Below are positions 1 through 9,840 of a stretch of DNA of 64,000 bases, piece by piece; positions within the stretch are counted from its first letter, which is position 1, and each line of letters begins with the position of its first letter. The notes beneath the pieces were generated by a model. That model had not been told where the DNA came from. It saw only the letters and a program-made list of their open reading frames with translations, and made no database searches. Source of the DNA: Leclercia sp. 29361 (GTDB taxonomy: Bacteria > Pseudomonadota > Gammaproteobacteria > Enterobacterales > Enterobacteriaceae); NCBI RefSeq assembly GCF_011290365.1, contig NZ_CP049786.1, positions 558,001-622,000 on the forward strand. Reading direction: 5' to 3'. The position numbers and the translations under genes are program-made.

Positions 1-731
1 GCGAGGCGGCCTTGTGGGCAGAAAACGTCGCCGCCCCGGTGCTGGATATCAAGCTGTGGCCGCGGGCGTTTGCGGTGGCGGAGCGGCTGTGGTCGGCGCA
101 GGAGGTGAACGATGTGGATAACATGTACACCCGCCTGCAGGCGATGGACAGCTGGTCGACGGTCTCGGTGGGGCTACAGCAGCATGCCCGCCAGCAGGTG
201 CAGTTCACCCGTCTGGGGAACACCACCGACACCATGGCGTTGAACATCCTCGCCCAGGCGCTGGAGCCTGCTCAGTATTACACCCGCAATCATCTCAAGT
301 TCCAGGCCGGGAACTACGATCTGTTTGAGCCGCTGAACCGCCTGGCGGATGCCCTGGCGCCGGAAAGCAACACCGTGCGGCAGATGAACCGCTGGGCCGA
401 GCGGCTGGTAAGCGATGCGGAAGAGAGTGAAAGCGCGGAGGCGCTGCGTCATCTGTTTACCCGCTGGCAGAGCAATACTCCGGACGCGCTGGCGCTGGCC
501 GAAAGCAGCTATCAGTTAAAAACGATGAAGCCGGTGATTCAGACGGTGGATAAACTGGCGGCAATTGGGCTGCGCTTAACCGATCTGGTGGCGCGTCAGG
601 GGACGCTGGATGATACCGAGATTGCGTCGATTCAAAGCGAGCTGGATAAGGCGGCGCAGATTCAGGATGAAGTGGTGATTGCAGCGGTTTACCCGCTGGA
701 GAAACTGCTGCGCGCGACGCGCAATCAGTAA
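1..731 (+). CDS. beta-N-acetylhexosaminidase (GH20), C-terminal part
   Basis: Open at the left edge: the reading frame enters the window as GEAALWAENV, a signature of the C-terminal part of the GH20 catalytic barrel (the Trp lines the GlcNAc site), and runs about 240 residues to a TAA stop. The rest is a helical tail. GH20 enzymes release terminal GlcNAc from chitin oligomers or glycoconjugates. The TTG at position 12 is internal, not the start. It converges on a GbpA-like chitin-active protein gene, which supports a chitin/GlcNAc theme. Whether it is periplasmic or lipoprotein cannot be judged without the N-terminus. Confidence 0.85.
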   Translation, partial: EAALWAENVAAPVLDIKLWPRAFAVAERLWSAQEVNDVDNMYTRLQAMDSWSTVSVGLQQHARQQVQFTRLGNTTDTMALNILAQALEPAQYYTRNHLKFQAGNYDLFEPLNRLADALAPESNTVRQMNRWAERLVSDAEESESAEALRHLFTRWQSNTPDALALAESSYQLKTMKPVIQTVDKLAAIGLRLTDLVARQGTLDDTEIASIQSELDKAAQIQDEVVIAAVYPLEKLLRATRNQ

Positions 732-734
732 AAA

Positions 735-846
735 ATGCCCGGTGGCGCTACGCTTACCGGGCCTACAAAATCCGTACGGTTCCGTTTGTCGGACAAACAA
801 ACCGCACCAACCCGTAGGCCGGGTAAGGCGAAGCCGCCACCCGGCA
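735..846. repeat. REP/BIME element pair
   Basis: Two inverted REP-like units: one starts TGCCCGGTGGCGCT and ends ACCGGGCCTAC, the other starts GTAGGCCGGGTAAG and ends CCACCCGGCA, with about 46 bases between them. They lie between convergent genes, the usual place for enterobacterial BIMEs. Very similar units recur at 36199, 36753 and 61266. Confidence 0.85.
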
Positions 847-886
847 AACAGACCGCACAAGCCTGTTTGCCGGACATCAGGACACC

Positions 887-2347
887 TTACTTCTTCAGGG
901 TCCACGCCATCTGCCAGTGGGAACCTACGCCCGGTTCGAACTGGTTAGCGCCGGCTGCGTACTGCACGCAGTAACCGTTGTATGGCGCCTGCTTACACTG
1001 GTACGTTTTGCCATTTTTTGGCTGCAGCACCACGGTACCCGCTTTGTAGGAAGCGATGTTCTGTGGGAAGGTGAACTCGTAGTTACCCGCTGCACCGTTG
1101 TCGGTGTTTGACGCTTCGCCTTCCAGCATCATGTCAATCACGTCCTGCGCGAACAGTACGCCATCTTTGTTGGTCGCGAAGTATTTCAGCATGTGGTGAC
1201 CTGGGGTCACGTCAGTCAGGGTCATGGTAACGTCCTGGTTGGCGTTATTCATGTCCTGCTTCACATAGCCTTTTTCAGCACCGGCGTGGTTCATCACACG
1301 CGCTTCCAGGTTTACATCACCCTGGGTGTTGACGTGGAAGGTTACGGTTGCTGCGCCATCTTTGATTTTGCTGAACTGCACGTTAGACACAGCGATATCT
1401 TCGCTGGCCTGAGTCTGCTGCTCTTCATAAGAGACCGCGACAGATTTCAGGGTGCTGCCGTCTTTCACGTAGACGTTGTTCGCGCCGTGAACCGGGTTAA
1501 CCACACCGCTTTCATCTTTCATACCGACGCGCACATCGCTGTGAGCCGCGTTGATCGCCTGTGCCAGGTCGAATGACCACTGGCTTGCCTGGCCCTGAGA
1601 CGCAGAGGAGACAGTCAGTTCGGTGCGCAGGGAAGTGACTTCGCCGTTCGCATCGAAGAAGCGAGCGATAACTTTGTCGCCTGCGTTGATGTTGTTACCA
1701 GAGATCTGGCCATCCAGCGTTTTGGTCCACTCGGAAACTACTGCGGGGGTTTCGTCTGGGGTGACGTTGCCGCCGTTACCGAAATCAACGTCGATCGCCT
1801 GGTAGAAGCTATTAGTGGTATCGGCAATTTCCCATACCGCGTAAATAACCTGGTAGCCAGTACGCTCTGGAACATTACAATTCATTTCCTGGCGAACAGC
1901 AGGTGCCTGGCCATTACCATTCACCGTACAGAATGGGGTGGATTCAAATTGATCGCGGGTCAGCGGTTTATTTGGATTCCAGTCTTGCTTAGTAATATAC
2001 CAGCGCCAGTTAGACGTTTTATGTGGCGCGGTGTGATACCAGGTAAAAGTATTTTTACCTGCGGTAATAGGTGTTTTAGTCCAGGCGTTCAGGCTCTGGC
2101 GATCCAGCTGAGAATACTGGGAAATACCGGCGCTGGCCAGCTGTCCATCCGGTGGCAGTGCGCCAGTCGGGAAGCCGGAGGTGCGTTCTACGCTCTGTGG
2201 TTCCCACTGTACGGAACCGCAATCAATATTTTTACCGAGCTTACACATATAAGCGCGGCTGGCTGGAGATTCTACATAACCATGAGCTAAAGCCGAGGAA
2301 GCAACCGTGAGTGTGGCAAGTGCCAGTGCAATTTTAGACAGTTTCAT
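887..2347 (-). CDS. gbpA: GbpA-type chitin-binding lytic polysaccharide monooxygenase
   Basis: 486 residues, close to Vibrio GbpA in length. A Sec signal peptide (1-21, ending SSALA) is followed directly by His22, which after cleavage becomes the N-terminal His of the AA10 copper histidine brace; the second brace His is probably His109 in TAPHKT. The AA10 domain spans about 22-205, followed by GbpA module-like domains and a C-terminal Cys-containing chitin-binding module (about 435-486, CBM73/5-like). Family role: secreted oxidative cleavage or binding of chitin/GlcNAc surfaces, in some species with host attachment. It converges with the GH20 gene. The upstream 180 bp holds its promoter region and the ridA terminator. 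Confidence 0.92.
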   Translation of the reverse strand: MKLSKIALALATLTVASSALAHGYVESPASRAYMCKLGKNIDCGSVQWEPQSVERTSGFPTGALPPDGQLASAGISQYSQLDRQSLNAWTKTPITAGKNTFTWYHTAPHKTSNWRWYITKQDWNPNKPLTRDQFESTPFCTVNGNGQAPAVRQEMNCNVPERTGYQVIYAVWEIADTTNSFYQAIDVDFGNGGNVTPDETPAVVSEWTKTLDGQISGNNINAGDKVIARFFDANGEVTSLRTELTVSSASQGQASQWSFDLAQAINAAHSDVRVGMKDESGVVNPVHGANNVYVKDGSTLKSVAVSYEEQQTQASEDIAVSNVQFSKIKDGAATVTFHVNTQGDVNLEARVMNHAGAEKGYVKQDMNNANQDVTMTLTDVTPGHHMLKYFATNKDGVLFAQDVIDMMLEGEASNTDNGAAGNYEFTFPQNIASYKAGTVVLQPKNGKTYQCKQAPYNGYCVQYAAGANQFEPGVGSHWQMAWTLKK

Positions 2348-2489
2348 TTTTTATTCCATTAAAAGGGATTAATGCTTTTTGGGCACGGCTAGTGTCGTCC
2401 GGAATAAAAAATTAGTCATTTCAAGCTGCGATGAAAAAGAATAATGAAAATGCTTGAAGGTTATTTCGCTCTGTGTATTCAGGAAATAA

Positions 2490-2513
2490 AAAAGGCAGCT
2501 CAGGCTGCCTTTT
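2490..2513 (-). terminator. rho-independent terminator after ridA
   Basis: AAAGGCAGC-TCAG-GCTGCCTTT hairpin with A/T runs on both sides, 19 bp past the ridA stop. Fits termination of ridA on the minus strand and insulates gbpA downstream. Confidence 0.8.
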
Positions 2514-2531
2514 GCATATCAAAATCAACTA

Positions 2532-2918
2532 TTAGCGACGCACGGCAATCGCTTCAATTTCGATTTTCACGTCTTTTGGCAGACGCGCCACTTCCACGCA
2601 GGAGCGCGCCGGGAAGCCCGCATTGTGCTCGGTGAAGAAAGCTTCGTAGGTGGCGTTAACGGTGGCGAAGTCGTTGAGATCTTTCACGAATACCGTTGTT
2701 TTAACGATATCGCCCACTTTCAGGCCAGCGGATTCGACGATCGCTTTGACGTTTTCCAGCGACTGACGCGCCTGCGCAGAGACGTCTTCCGGCACGTCAC
2801 CGGTTTTTGGGTTCACCGGGATCTGGCCGGAGGTGATGATCATGCTGCCAAGATCAACGCCCTGAACGTATGGGCCGATAGCTGCAGGTGCATTTTCCGT
2901 CGCGAGTACTTTGGTCAT
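2532..2918 (-). CDS. ridA: 2-iminobutanoate/2-iminopropanoate deaminase RidA
   Basis: 128 residues, the usual RidA/YjgF length. It contains the RidA active-site Arg in FPARSCVEV near residue 105 and the Gly-rich start (IGPYVQG, TSGQIP). It hydrolyses reactive enamine/imine intermediates released by PLP enzymes such as threonine dehydratase and so protects other PLP enzymes; cytosolic trimer. It follows pyrI by 72 bp on the same strand, the standard enterobacterial order pyrL-pyrB-pyrI-ridA. A strong terminator follows. Confidence 0.97.
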   Translation of the reverse strand: MTKVLATENAPAAIGPYVQGVDLGSMIITSGQIPVNPKTGDVPEDVSAQARQSLENVKAIVESAGLKVGDIVKTTVFVKDLNDFATVNATYEAFFTEHNAGFPARSCVEVARLPKDVKIEIEAIAVRR

Positions 2919-2990
2919 GATTTCTCCTGAATAACAGCGTTATGAATATGCCTGCCATTATAGAGAGGCAGGCATGCATTACCACTGCGA

Positions 2991-3452
2991 TTAGTTGGCC
3001 AGCACCACATTATGGGAAAACTCTTTTTCGCAGTATTTACATTTGAGTGCGATGTCATTGGCGCGTTTTTTCACTGCAAAACTGGAGTTTACCGGCTCAG
3101 CATGGCTGATACAGTTGCTGTTCGGGCACACCAGCACGCCGTTAATGCGGTCCGGCAGGCTCGGACGGGATTTACCCACCACTTCGTAGTCGTCGATGCG
3201 GTTCACGGTGGCGTCCGGCGCGTACAGGGAGAGCTGGTTAACCTGCTCGTCGGTCAGGAAGGTGTTCTCAATTTTGATCAGATCCTTGCGGCCCATCTCG
3301 CCGGAAGGCAGGTTCAGGCCGATGGTGATGCGCTGGTCGGTTTCGGTCAGTTTGAACAGGGTCAGCAGCTTAAAGCCCACCTGCGCAGGGATATGGTCAA
3401 TTACGGTGCCACGTTTGATGGCTTCGACCTGGAGTTTGTTATCGTGTGTCAT
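2991..3452 (-). CDS. pyrI: aspartate carbamoyltransferase regulatory chain
   Basis: Regulatory subunit of ATCase; binds CTP/ATP and a structural zinc. 153 residues when started at 3452 (MTHDNKLQ). An ATG two codons upstream (3458) is rejected because the AGGGG ribosome site is only 2 bases from it but 8 from 3452. The C-terminal zinc domain shows CPNSNC and CKYC pairs. The gene lies 12 bp after pyrB on the same transcript. Together PyrB and PyrI form the c6r6 holoenzyme. Confidence 0.97.
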   Translation of the reverse strand: MTHDNKLQVEAIKRGTVIDHIPAQVGFKLLTLFKLTETDQRITIGLNLPSGEMGRKDLIKIENTFLTDEQVNQLSLYAPDATVNRIDDYEVVGKSRPSLPDRINGVLVCPNSNCISHAEPVNSSFAVKKRANDIALKCKYCEKEFSHNVVLAN

Positions 3453-3464
3453 GGTCATTTCCCC

Positions 3465-4397
3465 TTACAGAGCTAAGTCGCGATTCAGAACCAGTGCCAG
3501 TAACGCCTGGCGAGCGAAGATGCCGTTCCCGGCCTGCTGGAAGTACCAGGCGTGCGGGGTCTTATCTACATCGGTAGTGATCTCATCGATACGCGGCAGC
3601 GGGTGCAGCACCTTCATGTTGCTGCGCGCGCCTTCGAGGTCGCTGGCACGCAGAACGAACTGTGCCTTGACGTTGGCGTACTCCGAGGGATCCAGACGCT
3701 CCTTCTGCACGCGGGTCATATAGAGAATATCCACCTCGGCCATCATCTCTTCGATGCTGGCGTGCAGGCTCCACTGGATGCCTTTCTCATCGAGCATATC
3801 GAGGATGTACTGCGGCATCGCCAGCGCGTCCGGGGCGACAAAGTAGAAGCGGTTGCCGTTGAACTTCGCCAGCGCCTGGGTCAGGGAGTGGACGGTGCGG
3901 CCATATTTCAGGTCGCCGACCATGGCGATGTTCAGGTTCTCCAGGCGGCCCTGGGTCTCCTGAATGGTAAACAGATCCAGCAGGGTCTGGGTCGGGTGCT
4001 GGTTCGCTCCGTCCCCGGCGTTCAGCACGGGAATGCCGCCTGAGAACTCGGTCGCCAGACGCGCGGCGCCCTCCTGCGGGTGACGCATCACGATGGCGTC
4101 GACGTAGGTGCTGATCACCGAGATGGTGTCCGCCAGAGTCTCGCCTTTTTTGCCCAGCGAGGTGTTGCTGCTGTCGGAGAAGCCCACCACGCTGGCGCCC
4201 AGACGGTGGATGGAGGTCTCGAACGACAGGCGGGTACGGGTGGAGGCTTCAAAGAAGCAGCTGGCGATCACCTTGTGCTTCAGCAGCTCGGGTTGTGGAT
4301 TGGCCTTCAGTTTTGCCGCGGTTGCCAGAACCAGCTCCAGCTCTTCACGGCTGAGGTCGTTGATGGAAATGATGTGTTTTTGATAAAGCGGATTCAT
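3465..4397 (-). CDS. pyrB: aspartate carbamoyltransferase catalytic chain
   Basis: Forms N-carbamoyl-L-aspartate from carbamoyl phosphate and aspartate, the committed step of pyrimidine synthesis. 310 residues, essentially the E. coli length. The carbamoyl-phosphate loop STRTR lies near residue 53, HPTQ near 133 and HPLPR near 265. The start is preceded by CAGGAGATAAAA. The gene follows the pyrL attenuator by about 20 bp, so expression is expected to be controlled by UTP through attenuation. Confidence 0.98.
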   Translation of the reverse strand: MNPLYQKHIISINDLSREELELVLATAAKLKANPQPELLKHKVIASCFFEASTRTRLSFETSIHRLGASVVGFSDSSNTSLGKKGETLADTISVISTYVDAIVMRHPQEGAARLATEFSGGIPVLNAGDGANQHPTQTLLDLFTIQETQGRLENLNIAMVGDLKYGRTVHSLTQALAKFNGNRFYFVAPDALAMPQYILDMLDEKGIQWSLHASIEEMMAEVDILYMTRVQKERLDPSEYANVKAQFVLRASDLEGARSNMKVLHPLPRIDEITTDVDKTPHAWYFQQAGNGIFARQALLALVLNRDLAL

Positions 4398-4418
4398 TTT
4401 TATCTCCTGACGCCGGGC

Positions 4419-4446
4419 AAAAAAAAGCCCCTCAAATGAGGGGCTT
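4419..4446 (-). terminator. pyrBI attenuator
   Basis: On the minus strand AAGCCCCTC-ATTT-GAGGGGCTT followed by eight T, between the pyrL coding region and pyrB; the pyrL stop lies in the loop/stem. This is the intrinsic terminator that closes transcription when UTP is plentiful and the leader ribosome lags behind polymerase. Confidence 0.93.
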
Positions 4447-4536
4447 CTGGAATAGGGGGTGCAACGGGAAGAAAAACGGCAGGCCAGCGTCTGTTTTAAG
4501 ACGCGCTACGGCACTCTGTCGACCATGTTTGACCAT
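4432..4536 (-). CDS. pyrL: pyrBI operon leader peptide
   Basis: 34-codon ORF with a GGAGGAAGC ribosome site. It ends inside the attenuator stem. The peptide contains [10 protein letters not shown], encoded over a U-rich stretch (CCGTTTTTCTTCCCG) where RNA polymerase pauses at low UTP, letting the ribosome catch up and block the terminator. I recall the same LPFFFPL core in E. coli PyrL (44 residues); this one is shorter because its stop falls in the attenuator hairpin. Confidence 0.9.
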   Translation of the reverse strand: MVKHGRQSAVARLKTDAGLPFFFPLHPLFQKPLI

Positions 4537-4548
4537 GCTTCCTCCTGG

Positions 4549-4589
4549 CAAATTGTGGGGCATTATACGCAGCCTGAATCGCGGATCAA
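4549..4589 (-). promoter_or_regulatory. pyrBI promoter with reiterative-initiation start
   Basis: Minus strand: -35 TTGATC (4589-4584), 16 bp spacer, -10 TATAAT (4567-4562), then CCCCACAATTTG. The AATTTG initial transcribed sequence matches the E. coli pyrBI start at which UTP-sensitive reiterative transcription (repeated U addition) occurs, so both UTP controls appear conserved. Confidence 0.8.
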
Positions 4590-4685
4590 GCGAATAATGC
4601 ACACTTTAAGCAACGTAAAGGTTTCCGCGTGCATGGTTATGCGCAAGAGCAAATCCCGGACAAAAAGGGGTGGTATGGCAGCTGA

Positions 4686-5192
<507 letters not shown>

Positions 5193-5198
5193 TACCTT

Positions 5199-5296
5199 CC
5201 CCCTCACCCTAACCCTCTCCCCGGAGGGGAGAGGGGACTGCACGGTGCGGTCTTTTCCCCCTCGCCCCTTTGGGGAGAGGGCCGGGGTGAGGGGAA
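5199..5296. repeat. two G/C-rich palindromic intergenic repeats (boxC-like)
   Basis: Two units of the CCCTCACCC...CTCTCCCC...GGGGAGAGGG...GGGGTGAGGG kind, about 5199-5237 and 5256-5296. A third unit lies at 59449-59487. This is a dispersed enterobacterial palindrome between genes, distinct from the REP units. The name boxC is from memory of E. coli intergenic repeats. Confidence 0.65.
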
Positions 5297-5395
5297 ATAA
5301 TTGTGATCCAGCTTAAATTTCCCGCACTCCCTGTTCTCCTCTCATTTACCTGCGCTTTTTCTGCGTCATAGTATGATCGTTAAATAAACGAACAC

Positions 5396-5414
5396 TGTTC
5401 TATAATGTAGAACA
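5396..5414. promoter_or_regulatory. palindromic operator overlapping the yagE -10 box
   Basis: TGTTCTA-TAATG-TAGAACA: a perfect 7-bp inverted repeat with a 5-bp spacer. The hexamer TATAAT (5401-5406) lies inside it, about 32 bp ahead of the yagE start. A repressor bound here would block RNA polymerase. The IclR-type regulator at 11459 is the obvious candidate. Confidence 0.7.
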
Positions 5415-5437
5415 AAATGAATCAGCAAGGAGATCGC

Positions 5438-6346
5438 ATGCCGCAGACTCAACAGTTCTCGGGGATTATTCCCCCCGTCTCCACTATCTTTAGCGCCGAC
5501 GGTGCCCTGGATAAAGCCGGTACCGCCGCGTTAATCGACAGCATGATCGACGCCGGCGTCAATGGCCTGTTCTTTCTCGGCAGCGGGGGCGAGTTTTCCC
5601 AGCTCAACACCGACGAGCGTAAAGCCATTGCCGAATTCGCGATTGCCCATGTGGATCGCCGCGTACCGGTGCTGATCGGCACCGGCGGCACCAACGCCCG
5701 GGAAACCATCGAGCTCAGCCAGCACGCCCAAAACGCGGGTGCGGACGGCATCGTGGTGATCAACCCCTACTACTGGAAAGTGTCGGAAGCGAACCTGATC
5801 CGCTACTTCGAACAGGTAGCCGACAGCGTCACCCTGCCGGTGATCCTCTATAACTTCCCGGCGCTGACCGGGCAGGATCTGACCGCGGCGCTGGTGAAAA
5901 CCCTGGTGGACTCCCGCCGCAATATCGTCGGGATTAAAGACACCATTGATTCCGTGGCCCATCTGCGCAGCATGATCCTCACCGTTAAAGCGGCGCACCC
6001 GCACTTTGTGGTGCTGTGCGGCTATGACGATCACCTGTTCAATACCCTGCTGCTGGGCGGCGACGGGGCGATCTCAGCCAGCGGTAACTTTGCCCCGCAG
6101 ATCTCCGTGAATCTGCTGCAGGCCTTCCGCGACGGCGACCTGGCGCAGGCGGCGCACTATCATCAGACCATGCTGCAAATCCCGCAGATGTATCAGCTGG
6201 ATGCCCCGTTTGTGAACGTGATTAAAGAGGCGATTGCGCTCTGCGTGCGTCCGGTCTCTACCCATGTGCTGCCGCCTGCCGGGCCGCTGGATGAACCGCG
6301 CAAGGCGCAGCTGAAAGCGCTGCTGCAACAGCTCAAGCTCTGCTGA
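5438..6346 (+). CDS. yagE: 2-keto-3-deoxy-sugar-acid aldolase, DHDPS family
   Basis: 302 residues from 5438, chosen because AAGGAG sits 5 bases upstream; an in-frame ATG at 5417 would add 7 residues and lacks a site. It belongs to the dihydrodipicolinate synthase/N-acetylneuraminate lyase family. The Schiff-base Lys is in GIKDT (about residue 167) and the catalytic Tyr in LYNFP. Near-identical in my recall to E. coli YagE, which cleaves 2-keto-3-deoxygluconate-type acids to pyruvate and an aldehyde. First gene of a yagEFGH operon; the dehydratase follows after 14 bp. Confidence 0.95.
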   Translation: MPQTQQFSGIIPPVSTIFSADGALDKAGTAALIDSMIDAGVNGLFFLGSGGEFSQLNTDERKAIAEFAIAHVDRRVPVLIGTGGTNARETIELSQHAQNAGADGIVVINPYYWKVSEANLIRYFEQVADSVTLPVILYNFPALTGQDLTAALVKTLVDSRRNIVGIKDTIDSVAHLRSMILTVKAAHPHFVVLCGYDDHLFNTLLLGGDGAISASGNFAPQISVNLLQAFRDGDLAQAAHYHQTMLQIPQMYQLDAPFVNVIKEAIALCVRPVSTHVLPPAGPLDEPRKAQLKALLQQLKLC

Positions 6347-6360
6347 ACCGGAAGGTCACG

Positions 6361-8328
6361 ATGTCGATAGAAACGATTTTTACCCCGCAGGATGATGCCT
6401 TCTATTCGGTGATCACTCACGCCGCCGGGCCACAGGGGGCGCTGCCCCTGACCCCGCAGATGCTGATGGAATCCCCGAGCGGCAACCTGTTTGGTATGAC
6501 CCAGAACGCCGGGATGGGCTGGGATGCCAATAAGCTCACCGGCAAAGAGGTGCTGATTATCGGTACCCAGGGCGGGATCCGCGCGGGCGATGGCCGCCCG
6601 GTGGCGCTGGGCTATCACACCGGACACTGGGAGATTGGCCTGCAGATGCAGGCTGCGGCAAAAGAGATCACCCGTAACGGCGGGATCCCCTTTGCGGCGT
6701 TTGTCAGCGACCCGTGCGACGGCCGCTCCCAGGGCACGCACGGCATGTTTGACTCCCTGCCGTACCGCAACGATGCGGCCATCGTCTTTCGCCGTCTTAT
6801 CCGCTCCCTGCCCACGCGCCGGGCGGTGATTGGCGTCGCCACCTGCGACAAAGGCCTGCCCGCCACCATGATTGCGCTGGCAGCGATGCACAACCTGCCG
6901 ACCATTCTGGTGCCGGGCGGCGCCACGCTGCCGCCAACTTTCGGCGAGGATGCCGGGAAGGTCCAGACCATCGGGGCGCGTTACGCCAACCATGAACTCT
7001 CCTTGCAGGAGGCCGCCGAGCTGGGCTGCCGGGCCTGCGCCTCCCCAGGCGGTGGCTGCCAGTTCCTCGGCACCGCAGGCACTTCCCAGGTGGTGGCCGA
7101 AGCCTTAGGCCTGGCGCTGCCGCATTCCGCGCTGGCTCCGTCGGGGCAGGACGTATGGCTGGAGATTTCCCGCCAGTCCGCGCGGGCGGTCTTTGACCTG
7201 GATAACCGCGGCATTACCACCCGCGATATCCTCACCGACAAAGCCATTGAGAACGCGATGGTGATCCATGCCGCATTCGGCGGCTCCACCAATCTGCTGC
7301 TGCACATCCCGGCCATCGCCCATGCGGCGGGCTGCACTATCCCGGACGTCGAGCACTGGACGCGCATCAACCGCAAGGTGCCGCGGCTGGTGAGCGTATT
7401 GCCCAACGGGCCGGATTATCATCCAACGGTGCGGGCGTTCCTTGCGGGCGGCGTGCCGGAGGTGATGCTCCATCTGCGCGACCTCGGTCTGCTGCATCTG
7501 GATGCCATGACCGTTACCGGCCAGACGGTAGGGGAGAACCTCGACTGGTGGCAGGCCTCCGAGCGGCGGGAGCGCTTCCGCCAGTGCCTGCGGGAGCAGG
7601 ACGGCGTGGAGCCAGACGACGTGATCCTGCCCCCGGACCGCGCCAAAGCCCGCGGGCTCACCTCCACGGTGGCCTTCCCGGTGGGCAACATCGCCCCGGA
7701 AGGATCGGTGATCAAGGCCACGGCGATCGACCCGTCGGTAGTGGGTGAAGATGGCGTTTACCGCCATACCGGCCGGGCGAAGGTGTTTGTCTCGGAAGCC
7801 CGGGCGATCAAGGCGATTAAAAGCGGCGAGATCGAGCAGGGCGATATCATGGTGGTGATCGGCGGCGGGCCATCCGGCACCGGGATGGAAGAGACCTACC
7901 AGCTGACCTCGGCGCTCAAGCATGTCTCCTGGGGTAAAACCGTATCGCTGATCACCGATGCCCGCTTCTCGGGTGTCTCCACCGGGGCCTGTTTTGGCCA
8001 TGTCGCCCCCGAAGCGCTGGCGGGTGGGCCGATTGGTAAACTGCGTGATAACGACATCATCGAGATCGCGGTGGATCGCCTCTTCCTGACCGGCAGCGTC
8101 AACTTTATCGGCACACCACTGGCACCGCTCACCCCGGAAGCGGGGGCGATGGAGCTGGCGCGTCGTCAGCCACACCCGGAACTGCACGCCCATGACTTTT
8201 TACCCGACGATACCCGCCTGTGGGCAGCATTACAGTCGGTAAGCGGCGGGACCTGGAAAGGCTGTATTTACGATACCGATAAAATTATCGAGGTAATTAA
8301 CGCCGGTAAAAAAGCGCTCGGACTGTAA
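6361..8328 (+). CDS. yagF: D-xylonate (sugar acid) dehydratase, IlvD/Edd family
   Basis: 655 residues. It dehydrates a sugar acid (xylonate in E. coli YagF/YjhG) to the 2-keto-3-deoxy acid that YagE then cleaves. Fe-S ligand motifs of the family are visible: DPCDGRS near residue 120, ATCDKGLPA near 161 and a Cys-rich ASPGGGC stretch near 230. C-terminal [10 protein letters not shown] and [10 protein letters not shown] are typical IlvD/Edd substrate/Mg regions. GTCACG/GGAAGG precedes the ATG. Confidence 0.95.
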   Translation: MSIETIFTPQDDAFYSVITHAAGPQGALPLTPQMLMESPSGNLFGMTQNAGMGWDANKLTGKEVLIIGTQGGIRAGDGRPVALGYHTGHWEIGLQMQAAAKEITRNGGIPFAAFVSDPCDGRSQGTHGMFDSLPYRNDAAIVFRRLIRSLPTRRAVIGVATCDKGLPATMIALAAMHNLPTILVPGGATLPPTFGEDAGKVQTIGARYANHELSLQEAAELGCRACASPGGGCQFLGTAGTSQVVAEALGLALPHSALAPSGQDVWLEISRQSARAVFDLDNRGITTRDILTDKAIENAMVIHAAFGGSTNLLLHIPAIAHAAGCTIPDVEHWTRINRKVPRLVSVLPNGPDYHPTVRAFLAGGVPEVMLHLRDLGLLHLDAMTVTGQTVGENLDWWQASERRERFRQCLREQDGVEPDDVILPPDRAKARGLTSTVAFPVGNIAPEGSVIKATAIDPSVVGEDGVYRHTGRAKVFVSEARAIKAIKSGEIEQGDIMVVIGGGPSGTGMEETYQLTSALKHVSWGKTVSLITDARFSGVSTGACFGHVAPEALAGGPIGKLRDNDIIEIAVDRLFLTGSVNFIGTPLAPLTPEAGAMELARRQPHPELHAHDFLPDDTRLWAALQSVSGGTWKGCIYDTDKIIEVINAGKKALGL

Positions 8329-8347
8329 TTATATTTTTAACCGTTTT

Positions 8348-8378
8348 AGCCTGCGGGAAATATCCCGCGGGCTGTTTT
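8348..8378 (+). terminator. hairpin after yagF
   Basis: AGCCTGCGGGA-AATA-TCCCGCGGGCT followed by GTTTTCGTTTG, 20 bp past the yagF stop. It could terminate or attenuate transcription before yagG, which then probably has its own promoter in the AT-rich 170 bp before 8555. Confidence 0.65.
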
Positions 8379-8554
8379 CGTTTGTTTTTATTTATCATTT
8401 AAAACAATAGGTTGATATATATCGCGTGGCATCACAAAAGCAAAATTACATAATTCAGAAACAAGATATGACCATTGCTGGTTAATTGAACAGCTTATTA
8501 CACTCCATTAACACGATGTTGTAATTCAGCACACGAAATAAGGGTGTATATCTT

Positions 8555-9828
8555 ATGATGCAATTAACCATGAAAGATAAAATTGGCTACGGGCTGGGTG
8601 ACACCGCCTGCGGCTTTGTCTGGCAGGCGACCATGTTCCTGCTGGCCTATTTCTATACCGATGTGTTTGGCCTCTCCGCGGGCATCATGGGGACGCTGTT
8701 TTTAGTCTCCCGCGTGCTGGATGCGGTGACCGACCCGCTGATGGGGCTGCTGGTGGACCGCACCCGCACCCGTCACGGCCAGTTCCGCCCGTTCCTGCTG
8801 TGGGGGGCGATCCCGTTTGGCATCGTCTGTATGCTGACCTTCTACACCCCGGATTTCTCCGCCAACGGCAAAATTATCTACGCCTGCGTCACCTACATCC
8901 TGCTGACCCTGGTCTACACCTTCGTGAACGTGCCCTATTGCGCCATGCCAGGGGTGATCACCGCCGATCCGAAAGAGCGTCATGCCCTGCAGTCGTGGCG
9001 CTTCTTCCTCGCCGCGGCGTGGTGCTGCTGTACGTCTGCTTCTTCACCACCAAAGAGCGCTACACCTTTGAGGTGCAGCCGGGATCGTCGGTAGCAAAAG
9101 ATCTCAAACTGCTGCTCGGCAACAGCCAGTGGCGGATCATGTGCGCCTTCAAGATGATGGCCACCTGTTCCAACGTGGTGCGCGGCGGGGCGACGCTCTA
9201 CTTCGTGAAATATGTGATGGACCATCCGGAGATGGCGACCCAGTTCCTGCTGTACGGCAGCATCGCCACCATGTTTGGCTCGCTCTGCTCCTCCCGCCTG
9301 CTGGGGCGTTTCGACCGGGTGAAGGCCTTCAAGTGGATTATCGTTATCTACTCCCTGATCAGCCTGCTGATTTTCTTCACCCCGGCCGAACATATGGCCC
9401 TGATTTTTGCCCTCAACATTCTGTTCCTGTTTGTCTTTAACACCACCACGCCGCTGCAGTGGCTGATGGCCTCCGACGTGGTGGATTACGAAGAGAGCCG
9501 CAGCGGCCGCCGTCTCGACGGGCTGGTGTTCTCGACCTACCTGTTCAGCCTGAAGATTGGCCTGGCGATTGGTGGCGCGGTGGTGGGCTGGATCCTGGCG
9601 TACGTCAACTACTCCGCCGGTAACAGCGTCCAGCCGGTTGAGGTGTTAACCACCATCAAAATTCTGTTCTGCGTGGTGCCGGTGGTGCTCTACGTGGGCA
9701 TGTTTACCATGCTGTCGTTCTATAAGCTCTCGGATGCGCGAGTGGAGGCCATCAGCCAGCAGTTACTCAAGCATCGCGCGGCGCAGGGCGAGGCGATCCC
9801 CGACGCGGCGACGGCACCATCTCATTAA
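8555..9828 (+). pseudogene. yagG: sugar transporter YagG (GPH/MFS family), frameshifted by an internal deletion
   Basis: Two overlapping reading frames encode the two ends of one 12-TM glycoside-pentoside-hexuronide:cation symporter. The first frame matches YagG to ...SWRFFLAAA (about residue 154) and then reads out of frame to a stop at 9094. The second frame resumes at GVVLLYVCFFTT near 9016 and runs to 9828. By remembered comparison with E. coli YagG (460 aa), about 35 residues (roughly 109 bp, not a multiple of 3) are missing at GCCGCGG/CGTGGTG. The protein would lose one membrane segment and shift frame. It would have imported the xyloside or sugar acid for YagH/F/E. A sequencing or assembly error is less likely given the clean removal of a block. 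Confidence 0.85.
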
Positions 9829-9840
9829 GGAGGAGGCACT

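Noticed and set aside
5199-5296. Strong G/C palindromes read as terminators of tabA
   Set aside because: The same palindrome class recurs at 59449 in unrelated context and lacks a T run, so it is listed as a repeat.
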